DNA from: Anaerococcus sp. Marseille-P3915
Lineage (GTDB): Bacteria; Bacillota; Clostridia; Tissierellales; Peptoniphilaceae
Assembly: GCF_900258475.1 (NCBI RefSeq)
Contig: NZ_LT984887.1
Span: forward strand, 824,931 to 888,930
Direction of reading: 5' to 3'
Length of the DNA stretch: 64,000 nucleotides
Below, piece by piece: positions 38,345-49,071 of the stretch (position 1 is its first letter; each line of letters starts with the position of its first letter). Position numbers and translations under genes: made by a program. The notes beneath the pieces are model-generated. The model saw only the letters and a list, made by a program, of their open reading frames with translations, was not told the origin of the DNA and ran no database searches.

Positions 38345-40699
38345 TTACTTTATATTCTTGAAGACATAAACTGCCTTTCTGCTATTATCCCATTCTATAC
38401 TTTGATCTTTTTCATCTCTTATATCCCCACAGCTTGCATTAAAAGCTTTAGCTATATTGGAAATAGATGCGTGAATTCTTCCATTTATAATTACAGGTTT
38501 AGTGTCAGAATGATAAATGTTTCCTTGACTATCTTTCATAACACCAGTATCTATATTTAATCTTAGAGTTTTTTTAGGTAAGGCTGTATTTTCTTTATTT
38601 GAAAAGATAGCCTCTCTCTTACTATCATCATATTCTACATTAAACCCAAGAGTATAGGCTGCATATCTAACAGGTAGCATAATGCGATTATCCTTAATAT
38701 ATGCTTTTACATCCATATACACAGTAGTTTTCTTTCCATCTTTTATAATGTTATAAAAGTTTTTGTCTACTTGAAAAACTGCAAATTCTTTTTCATCTTT
38801 AACTTGTTTTTTGTCTTGTTGTTGAGCCTTATTTTTCATCTTGTTAAGATCAAATTGATTTAAGATATTCTTGTCATCAGCTTTCAAAAGTTCATCCCAC
38901 TTCTTATCTTGAGATTTCTTATCTTCTTTCTTTTCTTTGTTTTCTTTTTGGAGTTTTAGAAGTTCATCTAATTTCTTAGATAAGTCTTGGTTTAAATTTT
39001 TGTCTTTTTCATCTTTAGCTTGTTTTTCAAGTTCTTCTTTCGCTTTTTTATTTGCTTCCTCGATTAACTTCTTGGCTTCTTCAATTTTCTTATCTAATTC
39101 TTCTTTTAGCTTTTTTATTTCTTCTTCAGAAGCTTTTTGTTTTTCTTCTAGTCCTTTAATCTTATCTTCTAATTCTTTTTTTGTATTTTCAGAAGATTCT
39201 TTTAAACTATCAATAGCCTTTTGAAGCTCTTCAATTTTCTTGCAACATTCTGACTTAGAATTTTCTATTTCTTTCTTCTTAGACTCTAGTTCTTTTATCT
39301 TAGTATCTTTTTCATCAAGCGCTTTTTCTAAGTCCTTAATCCTATTGTCTTTATCCTCAATTTCTTTATTTTTCTTTGCAAGTTCTCCTTCTAAAGACTC
39401 AAGCTTTTCTTGCATTTTTTTGATTTTATTTTCGTTTTTACCAGTCTTTTCTTTCTCAGCTTCTAACTCCCATTTTGTAGATGAATAATCTTCTTTTAGT
39501 TTTGCATTTTCATATTGTAATCTTTTTAGTTCATCTTTAAGCTGAGTAATTTCTGCTTTTAACTCATCATTATTAGAATTTTTAAGATTTTCAATCTCTT
39601 TATTCAATTGATCAATCTTATTATCTTTATCTCTAATCTCTTCTTCTAGCTTAGCTTTTTCTTGTTTTAGTTTTTCTCCATTATCTTTGCAAGATTCTAA
39701 ATTTTCCTTTAATTCATCTATCTTTGATTGGTCTTCTTGTTTCTTATCATTTAAGTCTTTGATCTGATTTTCTAAGTCCTTAATGTTTTTAGTTAAATCA
39801 TCAATCTTATTGTCCTTTTCATCAATATCTTGTCCTGTTAAATCTGTTTGAGTATCAATGGAATATTTATTTGGATTGTATATAGTCATCTTTCCTTGAT
39901 ACATATCATTGTTATAATCAAATTCAAGTTCTATACTATCTACATTCTTATCAAAGACAAACTCTCCATTTTCATACCTCAATCCATTAGGAATAGATTT
40001 GAATCCTTGATTTCCGTTGAAACCAAAATGATTTTCGTAAAATGGATTTTGTTTTGGTCTATATTCAACTTCTTGATTATGGAATACTCCCTTACTGTTA
40101 ATATTTGGATTGCCTAAAACTTTTATAGTGTGCAATTTATTCCTTGAAAAAGCGTACTGTTCAATTGTCTTCACAGACTTCGGTATAGTTATTTCTTGAA
40201 GGTTATTTCTTTCAAAAGCATTATGTTCAATATTTACCAAAGTATCAGGTAAAGTTACTTCTTTAAGTCCACAGTTGAAGAATGCTAAGCCTCCAAGATA
40301 AGTTAGGCTATTTGATAGTTTTACCTCATCTATACTTGCTTCATAAAAGGCAGCATAACCTAAATGCTTAACAGAATCAGGAATAATTACTTTATCCCAA
40401 TGTTTGCCACGTCCAAATTCTCTTTTATACCTAAATTCATCGTTTGAATGATTTAAAGAATAATTTCCATTTATAGACTTCGTCCCTTCAGGAAATACTA
40501 GAATATTTGTCTTCTCTTTCTTTTCTAAGCCCTTATCACTAAAGGAAATTATATTTCCCTCAGAGGAATACATAAAATCATCTTCCGTCCACTCTACCTT
40601 ATAATCTGTACTTGCATATACAGGACTTACAGCCACTATATTCACTAGACTTACAAGTAGCATTATCACAGCTAAAATTCCACTTGTTATTTTTTTCAT
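38345..40699 (-). CDS. BspA-like leucine-rich-repeat surface protein with coiled coil and stalk domain
   Basis: A secreted protein of 784 aa. A signal peptide ends near residue 29 (VYASTD). LRR_5/BspA repeats run from about 95 to 200 (VIIPDSVKHLGYAAFYEAS, VTLPDTLVNIEHNAF, ITIPKSVKTIEQYAF). A continuous heptad-rich coiled coil spans about 285-600. The last 140 residues are a copper-amine-oxidase-N type stalk domain (DVKAYIKDNRIMLPVRYAA). There is no LPXTG motif or transmembrane anchor. Its place in the conjugation operon, overlapping DUF4315 by ATGA, suggests a role in cell-cell contact during mating, or a passenger adhesin. The architecture is common in Peptoniphilaceae. Confidence 0.85.
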   Translation of the reverse strand: MKKITSGILAVIMLLVSLVNIVAVSPVYASTDYKVEWTEDDFMYSSEGNIISFSDKGLEKKEKTNILVFPEGTKSINGNYSLNHSNDEFRYKREFGRGKHWDKVIIPDSVKHLGYAAFYEASIDEVKLSNSLTYLGGLAFFNCGLKEVTLPDTLVNIEHNAFERNNLQEITIPKSVKTIEQYAFSRNKLHTIKVLGNPNINSKGVFHNQEVEYRPKQNPFYENHFGFNGNQGFKSIPNGLRYENGEFVFDKNVDSIELEFDYNNDMYQGKMTIYNPNKYSIDTQTDLTGQDIDEKDNKIDDLTKNIKDLENQIKDLNDKKQEDQSKIDELKENLESCKDNGEKLKQEKAKLEEEIRDKDNKIDQLNKEIENLKNSNNDELKAEITQLKDELKRLQYENAKLKEDYSSTKWELEAEKEKTGKNENKIKKMQEKLESLEGELAKKNKEIEDKDNRIKDLEKALDEKDTKIKELESKKKEIENSKSECCKKIEELQKAIDSLKESSENTKKELEDKIKGLEEKQKASEEEIKKLKEELDKKIEEAKKLIEEANKKAKEELEKQAKDEKDKNLNQDLSKKLDELLKLQKENKEKKEDKKSQDKKWDELLKADDKNILNQFDLNKMKNKAQQQDKKQVKDEKEFAVFQVDKNFYNIIKDGKKTTVYMDVKAYIKDNRIMLPVRYAAYTLGFNVEYDDSKREAIFSNKENTALPKKTLRLNIDTGVMKDSQGNIYHSDTKPVIINGRIHASISNIAKAFNASCGDIRDEKDQSIEWDNSRKAVYVFKNIK

Positions 40700-40953
40700 A
40701 AATTTTCCTCACTTTCATTTGTATCTTTTCTTTTAAGTTCTTGTCTTTCTCTATTTTCTTCTTCCTTATTTTTTCTAACAATAAATAAAAATTCATCAAG
40801 AGATATTTTTTGACTTCGAAATTCCTTGATGACCTCTAAATTTTCTATTTCTTCTTGTTCCTCTACTAATAACTGAAGTTCTATTTCAATTTCTTCTTTT
40901 TTCTTTCTTAAATTCTTCTGTTTTTCTATGTTTCTGATTAATTTTTTATTCAT
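40696..40953 (-). CDS. DUF4315 family small coiled-coil protein
   Basis: An 85-aa, highly charged protein (MNKKLIRNIEKQKNLRKKKEEIE) of the DUF4315 family, a constant neighbour of the NlpC/P60 gene in Tn1549-type elements. The function is unknown. Its stop overlaps the LRR gene start (ATGA), and it begins 19 bases after the NlpC gene. Confidence 0.78.
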   Translation of the reverse strand: MNKKLIRNIEKQKNLRKKKEEIEIELQLLVEEQEEIENLEVIKEFRSQKISLDEFLFIVRKNKEEENRERQELKRKDTNESEENL

Positions 40954-40972
40954 AGATTTTTACTCCTTCTCC

Positions 40973-43939
40973 TTATTTTGGTCTACCAAAGGAATAAAAG
41001 TGATTTTTCCAATACCTTGAGTTTATACTGGCATATTGGATAGGATCTCCTGCATGGAGCATCATTCCATTTCCGGCATATATCCCTACGTGAGAAATTG
41101 GCGTGCCGGAATTATATGTGCCTTTAAAGAAAATAATATCCCCAGGTTTTGCCTCGCTTGGAGATATTGGATTACAATAGTTTTTATAAATAAGCCAAGC
41201 TGTAGTTCTTGGCATTCTCTTTACACCAGACTTTGTAAATGACCAACATACAAAACCTGAACAGTCAAAGTTAGATGGTCCACTTGCTCCAAACACATAT
41301 CTTTTACCTATATGTTTTTCTGCTTCATTAAATAAGGCTTTGGCAGTTTCAGAATCAAAAGCAAGACCGGGATTTCCAAAGTTTGGATTGTCTATAATCT
41401 CTCCCAAGTTCCCATAGCTTGATCCAAAATATCCACTCATATTTCCCTGACTATCAAGTAATGCTAAATAATGAGCCATATTTGTTTCATAGTTTGCAAA
41501 TTCTTCTCTTGCTATTTCATCAATACTTTTCTTTTTTATAGTTAATGTTAGAATTCTATAGGTATATGGATTTCCTTCACTGTCATATTTTGTAATAGAC
41601 TTTGAAGTATATTTTTTCTCATACATTTGATTAAATAGTTTTTTTAATTCCTTTTGTATCTCTTCAGCTGACTTAATCTCTCCATATCTTGCTGTTAAAT
41701 AGCTAAAAAGCTCGTGTAGATCATGACCAACAGAATCTCCTTTTATATGATATTCATCATAATTTGGATAATTTTCTTTAATACTATCTATTTCATCTTG
41801 TAATGCATATTCATAACTTGTAAATTCATTATTAATATCCATTAAAACTTCTTCTTTTGATAGATAGCTTGTAGCTATAACATTACTTGTTAATCCTGAA
41901 GTAAGACTGCCAACATTGCTAATTCCTTGAAATAGCATAAAAAAAAGTCCTAAAATACAAAGGGCAATTAAAATTTGCTTATATCCTTTGTTTTTTAAAA
42001 CTTCCAATGTTTTCTTTCCAATATTAGCGAAAGATTTCTTTATTCTATTTACTAAACCTTCCCCGTGTTTCTTCCTAAAATCTCTCTGAAACTTCTTTTT
42101 CATAAAAAATCGATTCAATTTATTAGAGTTTTGATAAGCTTTAGTCTTCTTCAATTCTTCAAAATTTCTTTGAAAGAGGAGTTTACTTTCTTTCTTATAA
42201 ATTTTTCCTTCTAAAGATTTTATTTTTCTTTGAGTTTTTAAAGGTTTTTTTCTTCTAAAATGGCTAATTTCTCTACCTACAACTTCGGTAGTTCTACTAA
42301 GCTTATAAGCAGCGTTAACGCCTGCATTATCATCTTTCCCACTATATAGATAGTTTGCCGTCATAGCACTCGCAAAAGTAATAGGTTTTTCTAAACCCGC
42401 TTTTTTTGACTTTTTCTTATCCTTAATTAACTCTTTTTCCTTTTTATTCTTTTTCTCATATAGTTTTGATATTTTATCTTCCTTTTTATAAAACTTATCT
42501 TTTTCACTTTTGTTATCTTTTTTAGAATGGAATTTAATTTTATTTTTTGTATCTACCTTATTTTTTTCAGATACATTTTTAGAATCCTGTACTTCTTTTT
42601 TTGTCCTGGTGTATTCTTTCTTTGGATCAAAGTTGCTTTTCTTTATAGTATTATCAAAAGCGTCTTTTATTTGTCTTTTCTTTCCCTTGTTTTTATTAGA
42701 AATTCCACTATGATTTAAATCAAGTTCATCTACTTCAAGATTCTCATTTTTTATTACGTTTTTTTCCTGTTTGAAGATTTCTTTTTTCGTGCCTATTTTT
42801 TCTTGATTCTTTTTATTTATATTATATTTATCTTTATTTTTTTCAGATTCACTTTTAAATCCTTCAGATAGGCTATCCTGTCTAAATTTTCCACTAGAAA
42901 CCCTACCCATTAGCATATTTTTTTCTTCTAAATTTCTAACTTTGCCTTTGAAATATTTGCTATTTTGTTTTTTATTAGTATTCAGATCTTGAATTATTTT
43001 TTTATATTCTTCATTTGCCTTATATGATAAGTCTTTTCTTCTAAACTTCCCATTTAAAGATTTTAATTCTGCTTTTTCCCCTTTGTCCTTAAACTGACTT
43101 TGAGATTGATAAAGTTTTTTTAAGGTGTTTTTTTGAAAGCTTTCTTTCCCTTTATTACCAAGAATAGAATAACCATCCCAATTTTTTCTTTGCACATCAG
43201 AAGATGGTAAATACTTATAGTCATCTCTTGTGTCCCTATATGATACATTGCTATCACTAAAGTTCATGTCATAGCGATCTATGACACCATCATTATCTGA
43301 GTCCTGCGATAAGGGATCATATGTTGAACTTACCTCTATATTAAAATCCTTATCTTCTTCTTTTCTAAATCTCCTTATTTTTTTCTCTTGCACTCCATTA
43401 AAACTTTCACTCTCAACGTTTTTCTTCCATTTTAAATTACTATTCCCCTTGTAATTTTTTTGGGGAGAAGTGCTACTTTTTAAATTAGAGCTAGTTGAAT
43501 TTGGTCTATCATTAAAATCTTCTTTAAAGTTACTTAGCCTGTATTCTGTTTCTTGCCCGTAATATTCACCATATCTACTTTCCTCATTTTCTTCCATTTT
43601 TCTATGCTGCTGTTGCGAATATTCTGGCTGATATTCATTATGATAGGAGGCTTCTGCAAATTTTTCCTCATGGTTTTTTCTTTGTCTTCTTCCTCTATTT
43701 GACTTATCTTTTTCGTTGAGTAAATCCTGACTATTTTCTTGCAAATGAGATGAATAATACTTAGAGTTTTCATCATTATTGTCTATGTTATTCCTGCTTT
43801 TTACTTTATTAATTTCTTTTTTTGAAAAATCTGATTTTCTCTCTGTACTACTGAATTTTTCATTGCTTTCTTCTTTCTTTTCTGATATAAGTTTGGTCTT
43901 TGGTACATCTCTTGGGTTTACTTTCCCTTTCTTTTTCAT
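40973..43939 (-). CDS. CD1108-type NlpC/P60 peptidoglycan hydrolase of the transfer apparatus
   Basis: This 988-aa protein has a very long, lysine/asparagine-rich cytoplasmic region, one transmembrane helix near residue 665 (ILIALCILGLFFMLFQGI), a CD1108-like extracellular domain and a C-terminal NlpC/P60 domain. The catalytic Cys is in NFDCSGFVCW, and the His residues are in SHVGIYAG and MLHAGD. It corresponds to the VirB1-like wall hydrolase that opens peptidoglycan for the channel. Around residue 215 is a calcium-loop-like DPLSQDSDNDGVIDRYD segment that recurs in the giant helicase protein. The N-terminal 500 residues are of low complexity. Confidence 0.85.
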   Translation of the reverse strand: MKKKGKVNPRDVPKTKLISEKKEESNEKFSSTERKSDFSKKEINKVKSRNNIDNNDENSKYYSSHLQENSQDLLNEKDKSNRGRRQRKNHEEKFAEASYHNEYQPEYSQQQHRKMEENEESRYGEYYGQETEYRLSNFKEDFNDRPNSTSSNLKSSTSPQKNYKGNSNLKWKKNVESESFNGVQEKKIRRFRKEEDKDFNIEVSSTYDPLSQDSDNDGVIDRYDMNFSDSNVSYRDTRDDYKYLPSSDVQRKNWDGYSILGNKGKESFQKNTLKKLYQSQSQFKDKGEKAELKSLNGKFRRKDLSYKANEEYKKIIQDLNTNKKQNSKYFKGKVRNLEEKNMLMGRVSSGKFRQDSLSEGFKSESEKNKDKYNINKKNQEKIGTKKEIFKQEKNVIKNENLEVDELDLNHSGISNKNKGKKRQIKDAFDNTIKKSNFDPKKEYTRTKKEVQDSKNVSEKNKVDTKNKIKFHSKKDNKSEKDKFYKKEDKISKLYEKKNKKEKELIKDKKKSKKAGLEKPITFASAMTANYLYSGKDDNAGVNAAYKLSRTTEVVGREISHFRRKKPLKTQRKIKSLEGKIYKKESKLLFQRNFEELKKTKAYQNSNKLNRFFMKKKFQRDFRKKHGEGLVNRIKKSFANIGKKTLEVLKNKGYKQILIALCILGLFFMLFQGISNVGSLTSGLTSNVIATSYLSKEEVLMDINNEFTSYEYALQDEIDSIKENYPNYDEYHIKGDSVGHDLHELFSYLTARYGEIKSAEEIQKELKKLFNQMYEKKYTSKSITKYDSEGNPYTYRILTLTIKKKSIDEIAREEFANYETNMAHYLALLDSQGNMSGYFGSSYGNLGEIIDNPNFGNPGLAFDSETAKALFNEAEKHIGKRYVFGASGPSNFDCSGFVCWSFTKSGVKRMPRTTAWLIYKNYCNPISPSEAKPGDIIFFKGTYNSGTPISHVGIYAGNGMMLHAGDPIQYASINSRYWKNHFYSFGRPK

Positions 43940-43948
43940 ATATACCTC

Positions 43949-44914
43949 CTATTTCATATTTTTCTCTATCCTTTCTTTAGCTATTTGACAGTAGTCTTTG
44001 TTTATGTCAATTCCAATATATTCTCTGTCCATCCTAATAGCTACCATTCCAACAGTTCCTGAACCCATAAAGGGATCAAGAATTAAGCCTTTTTTAGGAC
44101 ATCCTGCTTTTATACAAAGTTCTACCAGTTTTGGTGGAAATACCGCATAGTGTTTTCCTTTAAACGCACTGGTGTTAATAGTCCAAATATCTCTATTGTT
44201 TCTAAACTTAGGGACATTATCTCCTATATATTCTCCATACTCTCTTGCTTCATTTATGCTCTGTCTTTTAGCTCCTGTGCCTTCTTGTAAATACTTATTA
44301 TCTTTTCCTCTTGCCCTCATATATCTTTTCTTGCTTATTTCTTTTATTGGTTCTTTCATAGCGTCAAAGTTATAGAAATACTTTCTTGCTTTTGATAGTA
44401 GGAAGATATGTTCATAAGACCTTGATGGTCTATCCCTACAAGACTCAGGCATGGCATTTTCCTTATGCCAAATAATATCGCTTCTTAAATACCAACCATC
44501 CTCTCTTAATTTTAAAGCTAGTTGCCAAGGTATCCCCATTAAGTCTTTTGCCTTGTAGCCACTGAGTTTTTCTGTAATAGACTCTTTTTGACCACTTCTT
44601 CCTTCTATGTTTTTAGGATCTTTATATTTTTTTTTGCTTCTTGTACCTGCATAAGAATCTCCAATAACTACCCAAAGTGTTCCTTCTTTTTTTAATACTC
44701 TTTTTACTTCTCTAAAGACTTTAATTAATTTATTTAAATATTCCTCCGGACTTTCTTCTCTTCCAATTTGTCCTTCTGCTTTATAATCTCTAAGTCCATA
44801 ATATGGAGGAGATGTAATACAGCAATCAAATATTTTATCTGGAAATTCCTTTAGAGCAGAAATTGCATCTAAATTAATAATATAGTTAGTTTTTAACTTC
44901 TCTCTGTCTATCAA
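43949..44914 (-). CDS. Site-specific DNA methyltransferase (beta class)
   Basis: A 321-aa DNA methylase with the catalytic motif SPPYYGL near residue 35 and the AdoMet motif [11 protein letters not shown] near 285, i.e. motif IV before motif I. SPPY fits N4-cytosine or N6-adenine methylation. No restriction endonuclease is adjacent, so it is an orphan modification enzyme, probably shielding the element from host restriction. It overlaps virB4 by 29 bases. Confidence 0.88.
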   Translation of the reverse strand: MIDREKLKTNYIINLDAISALKEFPDKIFDCCITSPPYYGLRDYKAEGQIGREESPEEYLNKLIKVFREVKRVLKKEGTLWVVIGDSYAGTRSKKKYKDPKNIEGRSGQKESITEKLSGYKAKDLMGIPWQLALKLREDGWYLRSDIIWHKENAMPESCRDRPSRSYEHIFLLSKARKYFYNFDAMKEPIKEISKKRYMRARGKDNKYLQEGTGAKRQSINEAREYGEYIGDNVPKFRNNRDIWTINTSAFKGKHYAVFPPKLVELCIKAGCPKKGLILDPFMGSGTVGMVAIRMDREYIGIDINKDYCQIAKERIEKNMK

Positions 44915-47381
44915 TTTCTATCCCTTCCTTTAATTCTTCTGGTTTAGTTGTCATTAACTTATACAATTTTGTATCTTTAGGAAATCTATCTACAAAAGGT
45001 ACTATTGTGTTTCCATAGAATAGTAATCCCTCTCCCTCATTGGAATTTGTTACGTAGGATAACTGATAAAGAGATATATTTAACTTGTTAGCTAAAATTT
45101 CCCTATCACCACTAGCTTGATTAAGCATTAAGATAAAATCTGTATTATCAAATATATTTTCTATTTCGGGACTGGCTAAAAGGTCCTTTACATTTTGTGT
45201 TAATCCTGTTGGAATCCCGCCCCATTTTCTAAATCTCTTCCAAATTTCTATGGAATATGAGGCTGTTTGTTCTTCTCTTAAAAGCAAATGGAATTCGTCA
45301 CAGTAATATCTGGTTTCCTTCTTATTTCTATTAATAGTTACTCTATTCCACACTTGATCTTGAACAATTAACATACCTATTTTTCTAAGTTGCTTTCCTA
45401 ATTCCTTAATGTCATAACAAAGAATTCTATTTCCTGTATCTACATTAGTCCTATGGTTAAATACATTGAGGCTGCCTTTGACATAAATTTCCATTTCTAC
45501 CGCTAATTTTTTCCCTACATTTTCTTCTTGTTTTAAAAGTAAATTATATAAATCTTCTAAAATTGGCATATTTTCAGAAATTGGATTGTCGAAGTAATCC
45601 TTATATAATATTGGAAGACATCTATCAATTACTGAAGTTTCTTCTGCACTTAACCCTTCCTTTCCTACTACAAGTTCAAACAGTGAAAGAATAAAGTCAG
45701 ACTTTAAAGATAAGGGATTGTCTTCATCGGCATAGTCTACATTTATATCCAACGGGTTTATATAATCCTTACTTGTTGGCGATATTTTTATAACTTCTCC
45801 ACCTAGTGCCTTAGTTAAATTTCCATACTCCCCTTCCGGATCACAGATAATGATGTCATCTTGTGTGATTAAAAAAGCATTGGTAATTTCTCTTTTAGCT
45901 GAAAAAGATTTACCGCTACCCGGTGTTCCAAGTATTAAACCGTTTGGATTCTTTAAAAGCTTTCTATCTGTCATAATGATATTACGACTTAAAGCATTTA
46001 ATCCGTAATATAAGCTCTCTCCTTCTAAGCACAACTCTTCTGTTGTAAAAGGAATAAAGACTGCTGTAGAGCTAGTTGTAAGTCCTCTTTTTATTTCGAT
46101 TTCATTTTTTCCAAGTGGCAGGGAGGAAATTAGTCCTTGTTCCTGTCTATAGTTAAGATTTTTCAATACACAATTATGCCTACCTGCTATTGAATTTAGT
46201 TGAAAGATTATATTACTCAATTTCTTTCTACTTTTTTCCATATTTGTAAACAAAATAGTTATGACAAACATTCTCTCATTATGATTTTGAAGTTCTACCA
46301 ATAGTTTCTTAGCATCATTACCATAGGTAATTAAATCGCTTGGAAGAATATCAATATCATATCCTGATCTTATAGCCTTCTTATTTTCTTCAATTTTCAT
46401 TTTATCCAAGTCAGTTATTTTTCTTTTAATCATCTTTATAGCTTCTGTTTGATCAATGGAATTTATATGAAATGTTACAATCATATTTTCTTCAACTCCT
46501 AAAAATTCTGATAATAATCTATCTGATAATTCAGGTGCTAGAATTTGCAGAAAGTTCACTTCTCCAAAGTATTCTCCAATTTTAAATTGATTGTGAGATG
46601 AAAAGTTAAATGATGCTGGTACTATATAATCCTTAGTAGATAGTCCACTATATTTTAGGTCTTCAAAGGAAAAAACAAAATTCTTATTCGGATTTAATAT
46701 ATCGTGAATAACCTTTAACCTTTCATATCCACTTAATACATAAGCTTTTACTCCCATCTGCTTAAAGTTATTTAATATATCCATTTCCATTCTTTCAAGT
46801 CTTGTAGTTGCCTCTTTTAAATCTTGTGCTTGTAAGCTAAAGGTGATATACATATATTTAGTAAGTCCATTATTTCCTTTTTGACTCTGATTTTTTAGCA
46901 TTTCCCTGTACTCTTTTCGTATTTCATTATATGAATCGTTTCTATCCGGAACATTGATGTTTTTTTCTACTTCTTCATTTTTTCCTATGCGATTAATATA
47001 TGAAAGTTCTATATCAACACTTGGATCAAAATAGTTTAAAAAACTTGAAAATTCATTAAATATACTTTCCTTATCTTCTTCTGTTGAAAGCTGGTAGTTA
47101 ATATCTAAAAAACGTATCATTTTATTAAATTTGTTCTTCTCAACTTGGCAAATCCCATTTCTCAACATTCTTAAATAAGGGATTGTTTCCTGAACACTCT
47201 TTTTCTTCTTCCCACCAAAAAAGGAAAGCTTCTTTTTGGGCTTTCCTTTTTCTTTAGAAATATTTGCTTTTTTCATCTTTTTTTGACTTATACTAATGCT
47301 TTTTAAATCTTCTTTTTGTTTTTTTAAATTTCTTTTTTCTTGATTTAATTTTTTCTGTTGTTTTTTCTGTATTTGATTCAT
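44886..47381 (-). CDS. VirB4-family conjugation ATPase
   Basis: This 831-aa ATPase powers the type IV secretion channel. Walker A is [15 protein letters not shown] near residue 470 and Walker B lies near [12 protein letters not shown]. The N-terminal 100 residues are basic and lysine-rich. It overlaps PrgI by ATGA and the methyltransferase by 29 bases. Confidence 0.93.
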   Translation of the reverse strand: MNQIQKKQQKKLNQEKRNLKKQKEDLKSISISQKKMKKANISKEKGKPKKKLSFFGGKKKKSVQETIPYLRMLRNGICQVEKNKFNKMIRFLDINYQLSTEEDKESIFNEFSSFLNYFDPSVDIELSYINRIGKNEEVEKNINVPDRNDSYNEIRKEYREMLKNQSQKGNNGLTKYMYITFSLQAQDLKEATTRLERMEMDILNNFKQMGVKAYVLSGYERLKVIHDILNPNKNFVFSFEDLKYSGLSTKDYIVPASFNFSSHNQFKIGEYFGEVNFLQILAPELSDRLLSEFLGVEENMIVTFHINSIDQTEAIKMIKRKITDLDKMKIEENKKAIRSGYDIDILPSDLITYGNDAKKLLVELQNHNERMFVITILFTNMEKSRKKLSNIIFQLNSIAGRHNCVLKNLNYRQEQGLISSLPLGKNEIEIKRGLTTSSTAVFIPFTTEELCLEGESLYYGLNALSRNIIMTDRKLLKNPNGLILGTPGSGKSFSAKREITNAFLITQDDIIICDPEGEYGNLTKALGGEVIKISPTSKDYINPLDINVDYADEDNPLSLKSDFILSLFELVVGKEGLSAEETSVIDRCLPILYKDYFDNPISENMPILEDLYNLLLKQEENVGKKLAVEMEIYVKGSLNVFNHRTNVDTGNRILCYDIKELGKQLRKIGMLIVQDQVWNRVTINRNKKETRYYCDEFHLLLREEQTASYSIEIWKRFRKWGGIPTGLTQNVKDLLASPEIENIFDNTDFILMLNQASGDREILANKLNISLYQLSYVTNSNEGEGLLFYGNTIVPFVDRFPKDTKLYKLMTTKPEELKEGIEIDRQREVKN

Positions 47382-47716
47382 TTACTCCTTTCCTTTCTTT
47401 GTTTCTTTATATCATAAATACATTCTGTCTTGTATATCCTTATACTTGTCTGTCTTTTCTTACCTATAATATACTTTAAATATTTTTCAAAATAGATCCC
47501 GTCCTTTTCATAAAGAGTTGCAAATATTATAGGAAAAGACACACCTATCATGATTAACATAGATAGGTCATTAGGCAGCACTTTTTTTACCATTAAATAT
47601 ACTGGAAAGCCTATTAGACCTGCAATTGTAAAGCCAATTAATTGTCTTTTTGTTAGATTTAGAGCTACCTTTGTTTTTACTTTTGTTAAGTCCTTTGGGA
47701 CATTTACATAAGCCAT
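47378..47716 (-). CDS. PrgI family conjugation membrane protein
   Basis: A 112-aa protein starting MAYVNVPKDLTKVKTKVA, a clear PrgI-family beginning, with two hydrophobic helices at about 28-45 and 52-68. It is a VirB3-like partner usually encoded just before VirB4. It overlaps its neighbours by 1 and 4 bases. Confidence 0.88.
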   Translation of the reverse strand: MAYVNVPKDLTKVKTKVALNLTKRQLIGFTIAGLIGFPVYLMVKKVLPNDLSMLIMIGVSFPIIFATLYEKDGIYFEKYLKYIIGKKRQTSIRIYKTECIYDIKKQRKERSK

Positions 47717-47976
47717 TATTCTAAACCCTCTAAGTAAAAGCCATATATATCTTCTCTGTTCAGATCTTCTAATGATTTTCCCATATTCACTGCTATTTCT
47801 AATACTTTTTCATTCGTTTCTTCTCTATTATCTAAAACTTCCGATGTTTTTCTTATAATCATTCTATTTTGTATTTCTCTTGTAATATATCCCCCTATTA
47901 AAAGTATTGGGAGTCCTATTGTTCCAAGTGTTTTTAAATTAATTTTTTTGTCCTTTTTTCTTCTAATTTTCATCAT
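47716..47976 (-). CDS. Small membrane protein of the transfer operon
   Basis: An 86-aa protein with a basic N-terminus (MMKIRRKKDKKINLKTLG), one hydrophobic stretch (TIGLPILLIGGYI) and an acidic C-terminus ending GFYLEGLE. I do not recognise a named family. Its position between VirB6 and PrgI and its overlap with prgI imply a structural or assembly role in the channel. Confidence 0.65.
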   Translation of the reverse strand: MMKIRRKKDKKINLKTLGTIGLPILLIGGYITREIQNRMIIRKTSEVLDNREETNEKVLEIAVNMGKSLEDLNREDIYGFYLEGLE

Positions 47977-47990
47977 CTTCTCCTTTTTTA

Positions 47991-48854
47991 TTAATGAGCA
48001 TTTAAAATTGATTTTGCAATACTTCCTGATTTCATCATAGTTATCCCAAGTATTAATGTGTATCCTAGTAATTCAAAAATACTTTTGTGTATGTCTGATA
48101 TATTTAAAGTCTTAACAAGTACGGCATAAATTCCTACGCATATAAGTAAGAATAAACCTTGCAAGCCAAGTGCGAAGAGCCCTCTTATATAGTTTGTTCC
48201 AATACTTCCCCATTCTTTATTACCCATTGTGGCAAAAGGTATGGCGCAAACTGAAGTATAAATATATATTTCTATCATCCTGCCGTATAGAATAACTGTA
48301 ATGAGTATTGATATCCCTTGAATTATCATCTTTACAATTGATGTCTCTAGTACTATAGTCATTAATTTTCCTATTGACTCTCCTTTTAGGCTATCTACCA
48401 TATTAGCTATATCACCCGGAGAAACTTTTGCACTAGCATTTGCCACACCTGCTGCCTTTCCTATTAAATTCTGTGCCACATCAAATACTGCCATAGAAAA
48501 GTCAAAAGCATGAGATACAAGCCATACTGCTATCCACATTTTTATCATATATTTAAAAAAACCAAAGGTATCTGTGTCATGCATATTATTTTTGTTCATT
48601 ACCATTTGAATTAATTCAATACATAGTACAGCCGTTATGATAAGACCTGCTATGGGAAGTATAACATTTTCTGAAATAGACTTTATGAAGTGGAAAACCT
48701 CCGAGTTCCATCCACTCGGAGTCTTTCCTACCTCATTTGCTATCGTTGATACTTTGTCATTTATATCAAGGAGCATTCCGCTTAAATTTTCCTTGATCAT
48801 ATCAATAAGTATCTCCGAAAAAAACTCTTTGATCTTATCTACTATATTAAACAT
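47991..48854 (-). CDS. VirB6/TrbL-like polytopic conjugation protein
   Basis: A 287-aa inner-membrane protein with about six hydrophobic segments (for example VILPIAGLIITAVLCIELIQM near residue 66 and GISILITVILYG near 175). In Tn1549-type elements this slot holds the VirB6/TrbL analogue that forms the membrane pore with VirB3- and VirB4-like partners. It begins one base after Maff2 ends. Confidence 0.85.
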   Translation of the reverse strand: MFNIVDKIKEFFSEILIDMIKENLSGMLLDINDKVSTIANEVGKTPSGWNSEVFHFIKSISENVILPIAGLIITAVLCIELIQMVMNKNNMHDTDTFGFFKYMIKMWIAVWLVSHAFDFSMAVFDVAQNLIGKAAGVANASAKVSPGDIANMVDSLKGESIGKLMTIVLETSIVKMIIQGISILITVILYGRMIEIYIYTSVCAIPFATMGNKEWGSIGTNYIRGLFALGLQGLFLLICVGIYAVLVKTLNISDIHKSIFELLGYTLILGITMMKSGSIAKSILNAH

Positions 48855-48855
48855 T

Positions 48856-49071
48856 TTATTTTAACACGTTTGCTAATAGCGGTATTAGTTTTAAACCTAT
48901 GAGTACAATTCCCCCTCCAGCCATAAGCTGCTTAATGCCTTGAGATTTAGCACCAGGGTTGTCATTCCCATAACCTTCCATCAGGTTGATAACACCCCAT
49001 GCTCCAAGCCCTGCACCAATTGCTGTAACTAATATTTTTAATACATTTACTGCTTGTGTAAAAAATTCCAT
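48856..49071 (-). CDS. Maff2 family small membrane protein
   Basis: This 71-aa, two-helix, glycine-rich protein (GAGLGAWGVINLMEGYGNDN and AGGGIVLIGLKLI) matches the Maff2 family, likely the pilin-like or VirB2-type component of these elements. It directly precedes virB6. Confidence 0.85.
   Translation of the reverse strand: MEFFTQAVNVLKILVTAIGAGLGAWGVINLMEGYGNDNPGAKSQGIKQLMAGGGIVLIGLKLIPLLANVLK

Noticed and set aside
43949..44914. Restriction-modification system
   Set aside because: Only the methyltransferase is present; neighbouring genes are conjugation components, so it is called an orphan methylase.
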